A DNA stretch of 55,159 bases from Clostridia bacterium (GTDB taxonomy: Bacteria > Bacillota > Clostridia > Christensenellales > CAG-138): NCBI GenBank assembly GCA_017428025.1, contig JAFRRO010000086.1, positions 1-55,159 on the forward strand, given 5' to 3'. The position numbers were made by a program, and so were the translations under genes. The notes beneath the pieces are model-generated. The model did no database searches. It saw only the letters and a list, made by a program, of their open reading frames with translations, and was not told where the DNA came from. Position 1 is the stretch's first letter; the number at the start of each line of letters is the position of its first letter. Shown here in pieces: positions 35,701-44,453 of the stretch.

Positions 35701-36186
35701 ACGTTCAACCAAAAATACTGGCGTACCGTCGACTACGGCATCCGCTGGCGCCCGATCCTGTACGACCTCGATCTGGTCTTCGACAGCGGTCCCACGCGCA
35801 ACGTCGCGCACCTGTATTTCAACAAGGAGGGCACGCCCGCGGCGCACGGTTCGATCACGTACTTCCATTTCTCCGTGGCGCTCAAAACGAACGCGGCGTG
35901 GCGGCAGAAGTTCATCGAACGGTATGTGGAGCTTGTGTGCACGCAGTTCGGCAACGAACGGCTGAACGCCCTGCTCGATCAGATGGTGTCCGAGCTCGAA
36001 CCCGAGATGGCGCGTCACATCAAGCGCTGGGGCAATCCGAAATCCGTTTCGTCGTGGAAGAGCGAGGTCGAAACGCTGCGCAAGAAGTTCACGCAGCGCC
36101 CGCAGTACGCGCTGGAGCACATGCGCAAGGAGTTCAAGCTCTCCGAATCCGAACTGAACGCGCTGATCGAAAAATACACGCCGTAA
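32770..36186 (+). CDS. Lipoprotein with four lamin-tail domains, chitobiase-like domain and CotH kinase domain
   Basis: The 1138-aa lipoprotein has the signal MKKLIRKIAAILLLLCFTAG, lipobox Cys24. Four lamin-tail domains follow (about 33-120, 198-285, 373-465, 525-605), each with a DWIELHN or DWVELYN core. A chitobiase C-terminal-type domain (about 678-745, IYYTTDGSEPN) and a CotH domain (about 753-1090, with NGEYYGIYDLNEELN and DLDLVFD) complete it. CotH proteins are kinase-like; Bacillus CotH phosphorylates spore coat proteins. The start is TTG at 32770, set by GGAGGA and by the in-frame signal peptide; the frame extends further upstream but only inside the protease gene. It is coupled to that protease. 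Confidence 0.88.
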   Translation: MKKLIRKIAAILLLLCFTAGLFACAQEGEEGGGTIVINEVVTSNGESLADETYGSPDWIELHNTSDRAISLFGWSITDNIKNGEKACVLPEVSIPAGGYLVLLATKQQKTDTLAWDGEHPICLGFSLKSAGETLVLTDPYMKTAQEIAIPALNRDVSYARRADGTYGFCPEPTPNADNGTAILDEQPNPTEEHFESVTGIEISEISSRNTQLSCGGCESCDWVELHNTNGADVSIDAFTLCDDPSDFDDMNLSGTIPANGYLLVYCCKDGCTTADAHVCVRMGISRYGDHLYLYDSHGNPIDEVEVPSIPEKDMTYARKADGTFGYCTEPTPAEANHTEILDEPPVLETPEPDKKDDPEEFVDPTLNARRPSGVRISEVLARNAYSIADRDGDRSDWVELYNTTDSEISLSGWYLSDNPKNLEKWAFPADAKIPAKGYLLVFLSGKTSEGGELHAGFSLTAGETFFLYNDRDGTLDWITIGELPENVSIGLDEQNEQVYYRHPTPMSPNGHAEKTAEALGFFPSDGVYISEVCAIHDRGSGEKDWIELHNGGSGTASLDGWYLSDSIDDLHKYRISSLTVEANGYAVITAQSSAYNRAANDAPFGISPTGDTIYLTDPNGEVWDVFETGVQRNGMSSGRIEGDEHTSRVFFTKKTKGAPNSAERYRGYASEPTFSVTNLYQTAPFSLTISSLDPNAKIYYTTDGSEPNTGSTYYTGPVSISKNTVIRAIAVSDGLLKSDIVTYHYLFEEPHTLPVLCIAMAPADFKTVYHVSEHKNIKERKGFVSYYESDGLIGTEFPCDIKAKGRGTLSYRQKSMQLSLRGSYGMSSVDYPFFPGYEFTEFSAFNIRQAGQDFAKARLRDAFASRACQGLNVDVANSRFCIVYVNGEYYGIYDLNEELNSKYLETHFGVDSDSVNYVMRNGATVMKGTKDVFKKDFEMAKKANLSSDAAYEEYIKKVDPDAFIDYVICRQFLLDTDTFNQKYWRTVDYGIRWRPILYDLDLVFDSGPTRNVAHLYFNKEGTPAAHGSITYFHFSVALKTNAAWRQKFIERYVELVCTQFGNERLNALLDQMVSELEPEMARHIKRWGNPKSVSSWKSEVETLRKKFTQRPQYALEHMRKEFKLSESELNALIEKYTP

Positions 36187-36261
36187 CGCGCGGCGTCCGA
36201 AAGCCCGTACCGCTGCGAAAGCGAGCAGGAAAAAACCGCATATCTGCGTCTAACGAAGCGG

Positions 36262-36295
36262 CGCGCCGATTTTCTTGGATCGGCGCGTCCTTTTT
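36262..36295 (+). terminator. Terminator of the protease/CotH operon
   Basis: The stem CGCGCCGAT / ATCGGCGCG (36262-36270, 36279-36287) is followed by TCCTTTTTTC. Confidence 0.88.
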
Positions 36296-36297
36296 TC

Positions 36298-36326
36298 TTG
36301 CATCGGACGGCTTGACATGGTATAAT
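36298..36326 (+). promoter_or_regulatory. ruvCAB promoter
   Basis: TTGCAT (36298-36303) and TATAAT (36321-36326) are spaced by exactly 17 bp. The ATG of ruvC is 30 nt downstream, with GGGGAGG as ribosome binding site. Confidence 0.65.
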
Positions 36327-36355
36327 ACATTGATATTTTGTGGGGAGGTGCCGCC

Positions 36356-36853
36356 ATGCGCATCTTGGGGATCGATCCGGGCTATGCGATCATGGGCTAC
36401 GGCGTCGTCGAGAAGAACGGGCAGTCGATCGTTCCGGTCGATTTCGGCGTCGTGGAGACCGACGCGAAAGCGCCGTTTCCGGAGCGGCTCGAACGGCTGT
36501 ATCTCGGCACGCGTCAGCTTGTGGAGCTCTTTCATCCCGATATGGCGGCGTTCGAGGAACTGTTCTTCTACCACAACATCACCACGGCGATCTCCGTGGG
36601 CTCGGGGCGCGGCGTGTCGCTTCTGGCGGTGCAGCAGTCCGGCGTTCCGATGTACGAATTTACGCCGATGGAGATCAAGCAGTCGGTGTGCGGCAACGGT
36701 CATGCGGACAAGAAACAGGTCCAGCAGATGATCCGCGTGCTGCTGAATCTGAAGACCGAGCCGAAGCCGGACGACGCGGCGGACGCGCTCGCGGCGGCGC
36801 TGTGCCTCGCATTCCATGCGGGACCGGCGCAGGAGGAATATCGCATCCGATAG
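36356..36853 (+). CDS. ruvC: Holliday junction resolvase RuvC
   Basis: The 165-aa dimeric endonuclease cuts Holliday junctions symmetrically. The four acidic residues of the active site are visible: Asp7 in GIDPGYAIMGYG, Glu67/68 in AAFEELFF, and Asp140 and Asp143 in PDDAADALA. The ATG at 36356 follows GGGGAGG. It is first gene of ruvC-ruvA-ruvB with a 9-nt gap to ruvA. Confidence 0.97.
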   Translation: MRILGIDPGYAIMGYGVVEKNGQSIVPVDFGVVETDAKAPFPERLERLYLGTRQLVELFHPDMAAFEELFFYHNITTAISVGSGRGVSLLAVQQSGVPMYEFTPMEIKQSVCGNGHADKKQVQQMIRVLLNLKTEPKPDDAADALAAALCLAFHAGPAQEEYRIR

Positions 36854-36861
36854 GAGGACCT

Positions 36862-37458
36862 ATGTACGCATATATCAAGGGGATCGTGGACGAAACGGCG
36901 GCGGACCGCGCGATCGTCGAAGCGGGCGGCGTCGGCTACGAGCTTTTCTGCAGCACGATCACGCTGAAAACGCTGATTCTGGGCGAGGAAGCCAGGCTCT
37001 ACACGCATCTGCATCTGGCGGAGGGCGTGCAGGCGCTGTACGGCTTTGCCGACACCGAGGAACGCGACATGTTCCGCAAGCTTCTGAACGTCTCGCGCGT
37101 CGGACCGAAGCTTGCGATCTCGGTGCTATCCTCAATGACGCCGGACGACGTGCGCGCCGCGATCGTGACCGACAATCCCGCGGCGTTCGACCGCGTGGTC
37201 GGCATGGGACGCAAGACCGCGCAGCGCGTGATTCTGGAGCTCGGCGAAACGATCCGGCAGGAATCGACCGGCATGGCGCCGAAACCCAAGACCGAGACCG
37301 CGCCGTCGCTGCCTTCGATGCAGACCGAAGCGGTCGCCGCGCTGACGACGCTCGGCTACGACGGGCTGACCGCGTCGCGCGCCGTTGCAAAGATCAAAGA
37401 GGCGGCGAGCGTCGAAGAACTGATTACAAAAGCTTTGCGGAGCATGGTAAAGGGGTAA
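36862..37458 (+). CDS. ruvA: Holliday junction branch migration protein RuvA
   Basis: The 198-aa junction-binding tetramer subunit has an N-terminal OB fold ([11 protein letters not shown] ... [15 protein letters not shown]), helix-hairpin-helix motifs ([18 protein letters not shown] and [16 protein letters not shown]), then a flexible linker and a C-terminal domain III ([19 protein letters not shown]) that contacts RuvB. AGGAGG precedes the ATG at 36862. ruvB starts 2 nt after the stop. Confidence 0.96.
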   Translation: MYAYIKGIVDETAADRAIVEAGGVGYELFCSTITLKTLILGEEARLYTHLHLAEGVQALYGFADTEERDMFRKLLNVSRVGPKLAISVLSSMTPDDVRAAIVTDNPAAFDRVVGMGRKTAQRVILELGETIRQESTGMAPKPKTETAPSLPSMQTEAVAALTTLGYDGLTASRAVAKIKEAASVEELITKALRSMVKG

Positions 37459-37459
37459 T

Positions 37460-38488
37460 ATGCAGGACAACCGGCTGATCTCCTCCTCGCTGCAGGAGGA
37501 CGACGTAAAAAACGAATACAGCATCCGGCCGCATTTCCTTTCCGAGTACATCGGACAGGACAGCGTCAAGGAGCATATGCAGATCTATATCGAAGCGGCG
37601 AAGGCGCGCGGCGAGTCGCTTGACCACGCGCTGCTGTACGGACCGCCGGGCCTCGGCAAAACGACGCTCGCGGGGATCATCGCAAACGAGATGGGCGTCA
37701 GCCTGCGCGTCACGAGCGGTCCCGCGATCACGCATGCGGGGGACCTTGCGGCGCTTCTGACCAACCTCGGACCGGGCGACGTGCTGTTTATCGATGAGAT
37801 TCACCGCCTGAACCCGAACGTCGAGGAAGTGCTCTATCCCGCGATGGAGGACTTTGCGATCGACATCATCATCGGCAAGGGACCGGGCGCGAGATCGGTG
37901 CGCATCGATCTGCCGCGGTTTACGCTGATCGGCGCCACGACGCGCCTCGGCATGCTGTCCTCGCCGCTGCGCGACCGCTTCGGCATCAAGGAACAACTCG
38001 AGCTCTACACGCCCGAAAGCCTCAAGGAGATCGTTGTGCGCAGCGCGGACATCCTGCACATCGACATCGACGAGGAAGGCGCGCTGGAGATCGCCTCGCG
38101 CTCGCGCGGAACGCCGCGTATCGCAAACAGGCTTTTGCGGCGCGTACGCGATTATTCGCAGGTGCGCGGATCGGGCGTGATCGACCTCGAAACGGCGCAG
38201 GGCGCGCTGTCGATGCTCAAGATCGACGAGCTGGGACTGGACGCGGTCGACCGCAGGATGCTGACCGCGATGATCGAGATCTTCCGCGGCGGTCCCGTGG
38301 GACTCGATACGATCGCCGCCTATACCGGCGAGGACGCGGGCACGGTCGAGGACGTGTACGAACCGTATCTTCTGAAGCTCGGCTTTATCGCCCGCACGAC
38401 GCGCGGCAGAGTGGTTTTGCCGGATGCATACCGGCACTTGGATTATCCCGTCCCGACGACGGTGCAGCAGGGGAGCTTGGAGGTTTGA
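37460..38488 (+). CDS. ruvB: Holliday junction branch migration ATPase RuvB
   Basis: The 342-aa AAA+ motor drives branch migration with RuvA. Signatures are [13 protein letters not shown], the Walker [12 protein letters not shown] near 57-67, Walker [10 protein letters not shown], the sensor [18 protein letters not shown], and the C-terminal winged helix ending in [20 protein letters not shown] serves as ribosome binding site. Normal length. The next gene starts 1 nt after the stop. Confidence 0.97.
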   Translation: MQDNRLISSSLQEDDVKNEYSIRPHFLSEYIGQDSVKEHMQIYIEAAKARGESLDHALLYGPPGLGKTTLAGIIANEMGVSLRVTSGPAITHAGDLAALLTNLGPGDVLFIDEIHRLNPNVEEVLYPAMEDFAIDIIIGKGPGARSVRIDLPRFTLIGATTRLGMLSSPLRDRFGIKEQLELYTPESLKEIVVRSADILHIDIDEEGALEIASRSRGTPRIANRLLRRVRDYSQVRGSGVIDLETAQGALSMLKIDELGLDAVDRRMLTAMIEIFRGGPVGLDTIAAYTGEDAGTVEDVYEPYLLKLGFIARTTRGRVVLPDAYRHLDYPVPTTVQQGSLEV

Positions 38489-38489
38489 C

Positions 38490-39221
38490 ATGTTCGGCAA
38501 AAAGAAACGCATGATCGAGGAACAGCGGCAGAGGATTGCCGAACTGGAGGAACGGATCAAGGGGCTGACGGCGGAGAACGAACGGTTCTCGGCGCACGTG
38601 GCGGAGGTGGAGCAGCGCGAAAGCGGCATCGGCCGCGCGATCAGCGAAGCGACCGTGACCGCGGACCGGATGATCGAGGACGCGCAGCGCAAGGCGGGCG
38701 CAATGCTCGAACAGGCGCAGGCGGACACCGACGCCGCGAAGCGCGACGCGGAAAATCTGGTCGACGACGCGTACCGCAACGCCCGCGACATCGTGAAGGA
38801 AGCCGAAACCGAGGGCGAGCGCAGACTGGACGAGGTGCAGCAGCGCATCGACACGTATGCGGCGCTTCTCAACACCTATGACCGCATGGTGCAGGAGCAG
38901 ATTCAGATCGCGCAGGAGAACGCCAAACGCTTTGCGGAGCTTTCGCGCGCGCTGCACGAGGCGGTGCCGCAGATCCTGTCCGCCGAAGGGACGCTTCTGG
39001 AACCGGCGAAGGAAGAACCGTCCGAAGAACCCGACGGCGAACCTTTCACGGACGCGGACGGGGAAACGCCGGTCGACGAATCCTTCGAGCCCGAACCGAA
39101 ACCGCAGGAGGGCGGCGACGAACGGCTGTGGACCGTGGACGAGATCGCGCCGGAAGGCGGCGAAACGCACGTCGATGCGATCATCGACGAGATCATCACG
39201 GCATCGGAGGAATCGGAATGA
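38490..39221 (+). CDS. Coiled-coil protein, DivIVA/SepF-context type, function unknown
   Basis: The 243-aa protein is almost entirely charged coiled coil from residue 8 to about 160 (MIEEQRQRIAELEERIKGL and onward; many Ala/Glu/Arg heptads such as MIEDAQRKAGAMLEQAQADT). A Pro/Glu-rich acidic linker (165-205) and a short conserved-looking end (RLWTVDEIAPEG) follow. It resembles DivIVA-like or cell-cycle coiled-coil proteins in style only. Its start is 1 nt after ruvB with GGAGG inside the ruvB end, and it overlaps the next start by 4 nt, so it belongs to the ruv operon. Confidence 0.7.
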   Translation: MFGKKKRMIEEQRQRIAELEERIKGLTAENERFSAHVAEVEQRESGIGRAISEATVTADRMIEDAQRKAGAMLEQAQADTDAAKRDAENLVDDAYRNARDIVKEAETEGERRLDEVQQRIDTYAALLNTYDRMVQEQIQIAQENAKRFAELSRALHEAVPQILSAEGTLLEPAKEEPSEEPDGEPFTDADGETPVDESFEPEPKPQEGGDERLWTVDEIAPEGGETHVDAIIDEIITASEESE

Positions 39222-39910
39222 AGCTGACGGCTCTGGGCGTGTACGGTCCGTTTCCGGTTGCGGGCGGCGGATGCTCGTCGTATCTTGTCGAGGACGGCGA
39301 CACGCATATCCTGCTTGACTGCGGCAGCGGCGCGCTTTCGCGGATGCTGCGGTACATCCCGCTTTCGAAACTGGACGCGGTCGTGCTTTCGCACATGCAC
39401 GCGGACCACGCGGGGGAGATCGATCTCGTCCGCTACGCGCTCGAATTCGGGCAGGGCAATACGCCGATGCCGGTCTTTTCGCCGGAGACCGCGTCGCTGA
39501 AGCGCGAAGCGTTTGCGCCGGTACTAACCGAGGACGGCATGACGGCGACGGTCGGATCGCTGCAGCTCCGGTTTTTCGCGGTGCGTCACGCGGCGCCGAC
39601 GACGGGCGTGCGGATCACGGATCAGCGGGGACACGCGCTGTTCTATACCAGCGATACGGCGTATTTCGAAGGACTGATCGACATGGCAAGGAACGCCGAT
39701 CTGCTGCTGGCCGACGCGTGCCTTGCGGACGAATCGAATCCGAAAGCGCTCAGAAACCACATGACCGGCGCGCAGGTGATCGCGCTCGGAAAGGCGGCGA
39801 ACTGCAAGCGGACGCTTCTCACGCATCGCTTCGGCGCGAATCCGGTCTATCCGCTTCCGGACGGCGCAGACGGCGTGTTTGCGGAGGAAGGCGTGACCTA
39901 CGAGTTTTGA
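39218..39910 (+). CDS. MBL-fold metallohydrolase (RNase Z-like clade)
   Basis: The 230-aa metallo-beta-lactamase fold protein has the di-zinc motif SHMHADHAGE (His59, His61, Asp63, His64). Further ligands are likely in RHAAPTTG, YTSDTAYF and LTHRF. Length and motif spacing match the ribonuclease Z/YhfI-like MBL hydrolases found in Firmicutes; the exact substrate cannot be told. The start at 39218 overlaps the coiled-coil gene by 4 nt (ATGA), and GGAGGAAT upstream supports it. Confidence 0.85.
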   Translation: MKLTALGVYGPFPVAGGGCSSYLVEDGDTHILLDCGSGALSRMLRYIPLSKLDAVVLSHMHADHAGEIDLVRYALEFGQGNTPMPVFSPETASLKREAFAPVLTEDGMTATVGSLQLRFFAVRHAAPTTGVRITDQRGHALFYTSDTAYFEGLIDMARNADLLLADACLADESNPKALRNHMTGAQVIALGKAANCKRTLLTHRFGANPVYPLPDGADGVFAEEGVTYEF

Positions 39911-39967
39911 AATGACGCGGGCAACCGCTTCATCATACCAGAATCCCAAGAAAGGAAATATATCACT

Positions 39968-41902
39968 ATGGCAAAAAAGACGATCGAAGACGTGAATGTC
40001 GAAGGCAAGAAAGTTCTCGTGCGCGTAGACTTCAATGTCCCGCTTGCGGAGGACGGAACCGTTTCGGACGATAAGCGCATCGTTGCGGCGCTGCCCACGA
40101 TCCGCTATCTCCTCGACCACAAGGCGAAGGTGATCCTTTGCTCGCACCTCGGCAGACCGAAGGGAGAGGTCAACCTCAAGTATTCGCTCGAGCCGGTCGG
40201 TCAGCGTCTTGCGGAGCTGCTGCCCGATACCCGCGTATGGTTTGCGACCGACACGATCGGCGAAAGCGCGAAGACCGCGATCGCGGACATGAAGGAGGGC
40301 GAGATCGTCCTTCTGGAGAACACGCGCTTCCATAAGGAAGAGGAGAAGAACGATCCCGAATTCGCAAAGCAGCTGGCGTCGCTTGCGGACATCTTTGTAT
40401 CCGACGCGTTCGGCACCGTGCATCGCGCACATGCGTCCACGGCGGGCGTTGCGGACTACATTCCGGCGGTCGCGGGCTATCTCATCGGCAAGGAACTCGG
40501 CGTCATGGGCAAAGCGCTCGAGAATCCGGAGCGTCCGTTTGTGGCGATCCTCGGCGGCGCAAAGGTCGCGGACAAGATCGGCGTCATCAAGAACCTGCTC
40601 GCAAAGTGCAACAGCCTGATCATCGGCGGCGGCATGGCGTATACGTTCTTCAAGGCGAAGGGCTACGAGATCGGTACGTCGCTGCTCGACGAAAACAGCA
40701 TCGACCTTGCCAAGCAGCTGATGGAGGAAGCCAAGGTGCGCGGCGTCAACCTGCTGCTGCCGGTCGACACCGTTGTTGCCAAGGAATACGCGGCGGACGC
40801 GGAGCATAAGACGGTTCCCGCGGATGCGATCCCCGAGGGCTGGATGGGCCTCGACATCGGCGAGAAGAGCTGCGAGCTGTTCCGCAAGACGATCCTCGAA
40901 GCCAAGACGGTCATCTGGAACGGACCGATGGGCGTGTTCGAGTTCCCGGCGTTTGCCGAGGGCACCAAGAAGATCGCGGCGGCCTGCGCCGACTGCGAAG
41001 GCACGACGATCATCGGCGGCGGCGATTCCGCTTCCGCGGTCAAGAAGCTCGGCTTTGCTTCCAAGATGACGCATATCTCCACCGGCGGCGGCGCTTCCCT
41101 CGAATTCCTGGAGGGCAAGGTCCTGCCCGGTGTGGCGGTTCTCAACGACAAGGAGGAACGCCGTCCGATCATCGCGGGCAACTGGAAGATGAACAAGACG
41201 CCCGATGAGGCGGTCGAACTCGTCGAAGCGCTGATCCCGCTCGTTAAGGACGCGCAGTGCGAAGTTGTCGTCTGCCCGCCGTATGTCGATCTCTGCTGCG
41301 TCGGCAAGGCGATCAAGGATACGAACATCAAGCTCGGCGCGCAGAACATCCACTGGGCGGAGAAGGGCGCGTTCACCGGCGAGATCTCTGCGGCAATGCT
41401 CAAGGCACGCGGCGTCGAATACGCGATCGTCGGTCACTCCGAGCGCAGACAGTATTTCGGCGAGACGGACGAGACCGTCAACAAGCGCGCGCTTGCGGCG
41501 CTGAACGCCGGCATCACCCCGATCATCTGCGTCGGCGAATCGCTCGAACAGCGTGAAGCGGGCGTCACGGACGAGCTCGTTTCGAACCAGACCGTAGCGG
41601 CGCTCAAGGATATGACCAACGAACAGGTCGAATCGCTCGTGATCGCATACGAGCCCATCTGGGCGATCGGCACCGGCAAGACCGCGACCAAGGAAGACGC
41701 GAATGCGACGATCGGCGTGATCCGCAAGGCGATTGCGGGCGTGTTCGGTCAGGCGACGGCGGACAAGGTGCGCATCCAGTACGGCGGCAGCATGAATCCC
41801 AAGAACGCCTCCGAGCTCATGGCGATGCCGGAGATCGACGGCGGTCTGATCGGCGGCGCGAGCCTCAAGGCGGACGACTTCTCGAAGGTGGTTCACTTCT
41901 GA
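39968..41902 (+). CDS. pgk-tpiA: Fused phosphoglycerate kinase - triosephosphate isomerase
   Basis: One uninterrupted 644-aa frame encodes two glycolytic enzymes. Residues 1-394 are [11 protein letters not shown] (18-25), HLGRP (60-64), [10 protein letters not shown], and the nucleotide-binding IGGGDSA (349-355). Residues about 399-644 are triosephosphate isomerase with Asn405 and Lys407 in AGNWKMN, the catalytic His490 in [10 protein letters not shown], Glu562 in [13 protein letters not shown], and the phosphate-binding GGSMNP. Only about five residues (KEERR) link them. All catalytic residues of both enzymes are intact. A comparable PGK-TIM fusion is known from Thermotoga maritima. AAAGGA precedes the ATG at 39968. 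It is coupled to gpmI (TGATG). Confidence 0.97.
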   Translation: MAKKTIEDVNVEGKKVLVRVDFNVPLAEDGTVSDDKRIVAALPTIRYLLDHKAKVILCSHLGRPKGEVNLKYSLEPVGQRLAELLPDTRVWFATDTIGESAKTAIADMKEGEIVLLENTRFHKEEEKNDPEFAKQLASLADIFVSDAFGTVHRAHASTAGVADYIPAVAGYLIGKELGVMGKALENPERPFVAILGGAKVADKIGVIKNLLAKCNSLIIGGGMAYTFFKAKGYEIGTSLLDENSIDLAKQLMEEAKVRGVNLLLPVDTVVAKEYAADAEHKTVPADAIPEGWMGLDIGEKSCELFRKTILEAKTVIWNGPMGVFEFPAFAEGTKKIAAACADCEGTTIIGGGDSASAVKKLGFASKMTHISTGGGASLEFLEGKVLPGVAVLNDKEERRPIIAGNWKMNKTPDEAVELVEALIPLVKDAQCEVVVCPPYVDLCCVGKAIKDTNIKLGAQNIHWAEKGAFTGEISAAMLKARGVEYAIVGHSERRQYFGETDETVNKRALAALNAGITPIICVGESLEQREAGVTDELVSNQTVAALKDMTNEQVESLVIAYEPIWAIGTGKTATKEDANATIGVIRKAIAGVFGQATADKVRIQYGGSMNPKNASELMAMPEIDGGLIGGASLKADDFSKVVHF

Positions 41903-43443
41903 TGAAGCCGATTACCGCATTGATCATCCTCGACGGCTTCGGCTATCGCGAGGAAAAGCAGTATAACGCGATCCTGACCGACGGCGCGGTGAATTTCATG
42001 CGCCTCTGGAAGACCTATCCGCACACGCTGATCGGCGCAAGCGGCATGGACGTCGGGCTTCCCGACGGACAGATGGGCAATTCCGAGGTCGGTCATACGA
42101 ACATCGGCGCGGGCCGCATCGTGTATCAGGAGCTGACGCGCATCACCAAGTCGATTCAGGACGGCGATTTCTTCGAGAATCCCGCGTTTGTCGGCGCGAT
42201 CGAGAACTGCAAGGCGAACGATTCCGCCCTGCATTTCATGGGACTCTGCTCCGACGGCGGCGTGCACAGCCACCTCGAGCATCTCTATGCGTTGGTCGAG
42301 CTTGCCAAGCGGAACGGACTCACCAAGGTCTATGTCCATTGCTTCATGGACGGCCGCGACGTGCCGCCGTCCTCCGGCAAGGGATACCTCGAACAGCTCG
42401 ACGCAAAGCTTGACGAGATCGGCTGCGGCAAGATCGCGACGGTCATGGGCCGCTTCTATGCGATGGACCGCGACAACCGCTTCGAGCGCGTCGAGCGCGC
42501 GTATGCGGCGCTGACCTACGGCGAAGGTCTGACGGCGGCTTCCGGTCCCGAGGCGATGCAGAAAAGCTACGATCGCGGCGACACCGACGAATTCGTGCAG
42601 CCGACGGTCATTCTCACCGACGGCAAGCCGACCGCGACGATCGGACCGAACGACAGCGTGATCTTCTTCAACTTCCGTCCGGACCGGGCGAGGGAGATCT
42701 CCCGCGCGTACATCTTCGACGACTTCAACGGTTTCGAGCGCCGGTACGGCCGGTTCCCGCTGTACTACGTTTCGATGACGCAGTACGACAAGACGTTCGA
42801 GAATCATCTGCACGTCGCGTTCAAGCCGCAGTCGCTGAATAACACGTTCGGCACCTACATTGCGGACAACGGCATGACGCAGCTGCGCATCGCGGAGACG
42901 GAGAAGTACGCGCACGTCACGTTCTTCTTCAACGGCGGCGTCGAAGCCCCGAACAACAACGAGGATCGCTGCCTGATCCCGTCGCCGAAGGTGGCGACCT
43001 ACGACCTCAAGCCCGAAATGAGCGCATACGAGGTCGCGGCGGAGGCGAAGGCACGGATCGAAAGCGGCAAGTACGACGTGATGATCCTGAACTTCGCAAA
43101 CCCCGACATGGTCGGTCACACCGGCGTCATGGAAGCGGCGGTCAAGGCGGTCCACGCGGTCGACGAATGCCTGAACACGGTCGTGACCGCGATTCTCAAG
43201 ACCGGCGGACGCTGCATCGTGACGGCGGACCACGGCAACTGCGAGCTGATGTGGGACGAAGCGCAGAACGCGCCGTTCACCGCGCACACCACGCTGCCGG
43301 TTCCGTGCATCCTCGTCGACGATACGCGTAAGGACGTGAAGCTTCGCGAGGGCGGACGGCTGTGCGATCTCGCACCGACGCTTCTGGAGCTTCTGGGGCT
43401 TCCGATTCCCGCGGAAATGACGGGCAAATCGCTGCTTGCATAA
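41902..43443 (+). CDS. gpmI: 2,3-bisphosphoglycerate-independent phosphoglycerate mutase
   Basis: The 513-aa alkaline-phosphatase-superfamily enzyme interconverts 3- and 2-phosphoglycerate. Metal and phosphoserine sites are visible: DGFG (Asp11) and GQMGNSEVGH with Ser61, then HCFMDGRDVPPSSG, FFNFRPDRARE, NFANPDMVGHTG and TADHGNCE. The ATG shares one base with the stop of pgk-tpiA, so the two are translated together. Eno, which commonly follows in Firmicutes, is absent here. Confidence 0.97.
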   Translation: MKPITALIILDGFGYREEKQYNAILTDGAVNFMRLWKTYPHTLIGASGMDVGLPDGQMGNSEVGHTNIGAGRIVYQELTRITKSIQDGDFFENPAFVGAIENCKANDSALHFMGLCSDGGVHSHLEHLYALVELAKRNGLTKVYVHCFMDGRDVPPSSGKGYLEQLDAKLDEIGCGKIATVMGRFYAMDRDNRFERVERAYAALTYGEGLTAASGPEAMQKSYDRGDTDEFVQPTVILTDGKPTATIGPNDSVIFFNFRPDRAREISRAYIFDDFNGFERRYGRFPLYYVSMTQYDKTFENHLHVAFKPQSLNNTFGTYIADNGMTQLRIAETEKYAHVTFFFNGGVEAPNNNEDRCLIPSPKVATYDLKPEMSAYEVAAEAKARIESGKYDVMILNFANPDMVGHTGVMEAAVKAVHAVDECLNTVVTAILKTGGRCIVTADHGNCELMWDEAQNAPFTAHTTLPVPCILVDDTRKDVKLREGGRLCDLAPTLLELLGLPIPAEMTGKSLLA

Positions 43444-43463
43444 GCAACAACGGCTTTCTCCGG

Positions 43464-43497
43464 AATGCAAGCATAAAACGAATTTTATGCTTGCATT
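43464..43497 (+). terminator. 15-bp perfect palindrome after gpmI (terminator or operator)
   Basis: AATGCAAGCATAAAA pairs perfectly with TTTTATGCTTGCATT (43464-43478, 43483-43497) around a CGAA loop. It is AT-rich and no T-run follows, so termination is uncertain. Its right arm contains the secG -35 element. Confidence 0.5.
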
Positions 43498-43519
43498 TCG
43501 GATAGGTGCATGTTATAAT
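43491..43519 (+). promoter_or_regulatory. secG promoter
   Basis: TTGCAT (43491-43496) and TATAAT (43514-43519) with exact 17-bp spacing lie 31 nt before the ATG. The -35 is inside the right arm of the palindrome at 43464-43497, so a bound protein or hairpin there could affect secG. Confidence 0.65.
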
Positions 43520-43550
43520 CTTCTCCGCAGATTATTTTGGAGGAACTCTT

Positions 43551-43811
43551 ATGAATACAGTTATGTGGATTATTGCGGGCGTTCTGGTGCTTGCGTCGGT
43601 GTTGATGTGCGTGGTCGTGCTGATCCAGCAGACCAAGTCTTCCGGTATCGGCGCCGGTTTCGGAGGCGACACGGTATCCTTCTCGCAGCGCGGGAAGGCG
43701 GCAAGCCGTGAAGCAAAGCTGCAAAAGATCACCGTTGTTCTCGCGATCGTGATCGCGGTCCTGGCAATCGCACTGCTTCTCATCAAGTGCTTTGCCGGCG
43801 TATCGCTCTGA
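43551..43811 (+). CDS. secG: Preprotein translocase subunit SecG
   Basis: The 86-aa membrane protein has two transmembrane helices (about 4-24 and 61-82) joined by a Gly/Ser-rich cytoplasmic loop ([20 protein letters not shown]), the standard SecG layout. It assists SecYE in export. GGAGG precedes the ATG at 43551. Position upstream of smpB is conserved in Firmicutes, although rnr, often between them, is missing. Confidence 0.95.
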   Translation: MNTVMWIIAGVLVLASVLMCVVVLIQQTKSSGIGAGFGGDTVSFSQRGKAASREAKLQKITVVLAIVIAVLAIALLLIKCFAGVSL

Positions 43812-43834
43812 TCGCAAACCAAATCAAGCAACAG

Positions 43835-43860
43835 CGGTGCATCAAACGATGCACCGTTTT
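43835..43860 (+). terminator. Terminator or attenuator between secG and smpB
   Basis: The stem CGGTGCATC / GATGCACCG (43835-43843, 43848-43856) with an AAAC loop is followed by TTTTGTT. The smpB ribosome binding site follows 8 nt later, so partial read-through is likely. Confidence 0.65.
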
Positions 43861-43882
43861 GTTCGGGAAAGGAGGACGTGCC

Positions 43883-44350
43883 GTGCCGGTACACAAGGGA
43901 ATCAAGACCGCCGCGCTGAACCGCAAGGCGCGTCACGATTATTTCATCGAAGATACCTACGAATGCGGGATCGCGCTGCAGGGAACCGAGGTCAAGTCGA
44001 TCCGAAAGGGCGCGCTGAACCTCAAGGACAGCTACGCGCAGGTCAAAAAGGGCGAGCTGTTTCTCTATGGCGTGCACATCAGCCCGTATGAGCAGGGCAA
44101 TATCTTCAATCACGATCCGTTCCGCACGCGAAAGCTTTTGGCGCACGCGCGCGAGATCCGCAAGCTGCAGGAGCTTTCGGAGAAGGAAGGGTATAGTCTG
44201 GTGCCGCTTTCCGTATACTTTAAGGACGGAAAGGTCAAGGTCGAACTGGCGGTCGCAAAGGGCAAAAAGCTCTACGATAAGCGCGCCAGTATCGCCGATC
44301 GCGACGCCGACCGCGATATCGAACGCAATCTGAAAAAGCAGATGCGGTGA
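43883..44350 (+). CDS. smpB: SsrA-binding protein SmpB
   Basis: The 155-aa tmRNA partner protein shows [28 protein letters not shown], spanning residues 11-38, the core [22 protein letters not shown], and the end [23 protein letters not shown], all diagnostic of SmpB. It binds tmRNA and brings it to stalled ribosomes; ssrA lies just downstream. The start is GTG at 43883, placed seven bases after AAAGGAGG; no ATG is available in frame near that site. Confidence 0.96.
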   Translation: MPVHKGIKTAALNRKARHDYFIEDTYECGIALQGTEVKSIRKGALNLKDSYAQVKKGELFLYGVHISPYEQGNIFNHDPFRTRKLLAHAREIRKLQELSEKEGYSLVPLSVYFKDGKVKVELAVAKGKKLYDKRASIADRDADRDIERNLKKQMR

Positions 44351-44453
44351 CGGATTTGACAACGTACAGCCCGCGCCGCCGGTGGATCTGTGCGCGGGGT
44401 GAAAAGCCAATCGACCGACTGCGGTCGGGCGATTGAGAGTGAAAGCGATTCTT

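Noticed and set aside
32650..36120. An 1156-codon minus-strand frame opposite the CotH gene
   Set aside because: Shadow of the plus-strand gene caused by codon bias at the third position; the translation has no recognisable motif.
36189..36240. A possible small gene between the CotH gene and its terminator
   Set aside because: No start codon with a ribosome binding site and no conserved-looking frame; it is treated as 3' untranslated sequence.
44400..44453. Hairpin before tmRNA considered as the smpB terminator
   Set aside because: The stem (CAATCG / CGATTG with inner CCGAC / GTCGG) is followed by GAGAGTGAAA, not T; more likely part of the tmRNA precursor leader.
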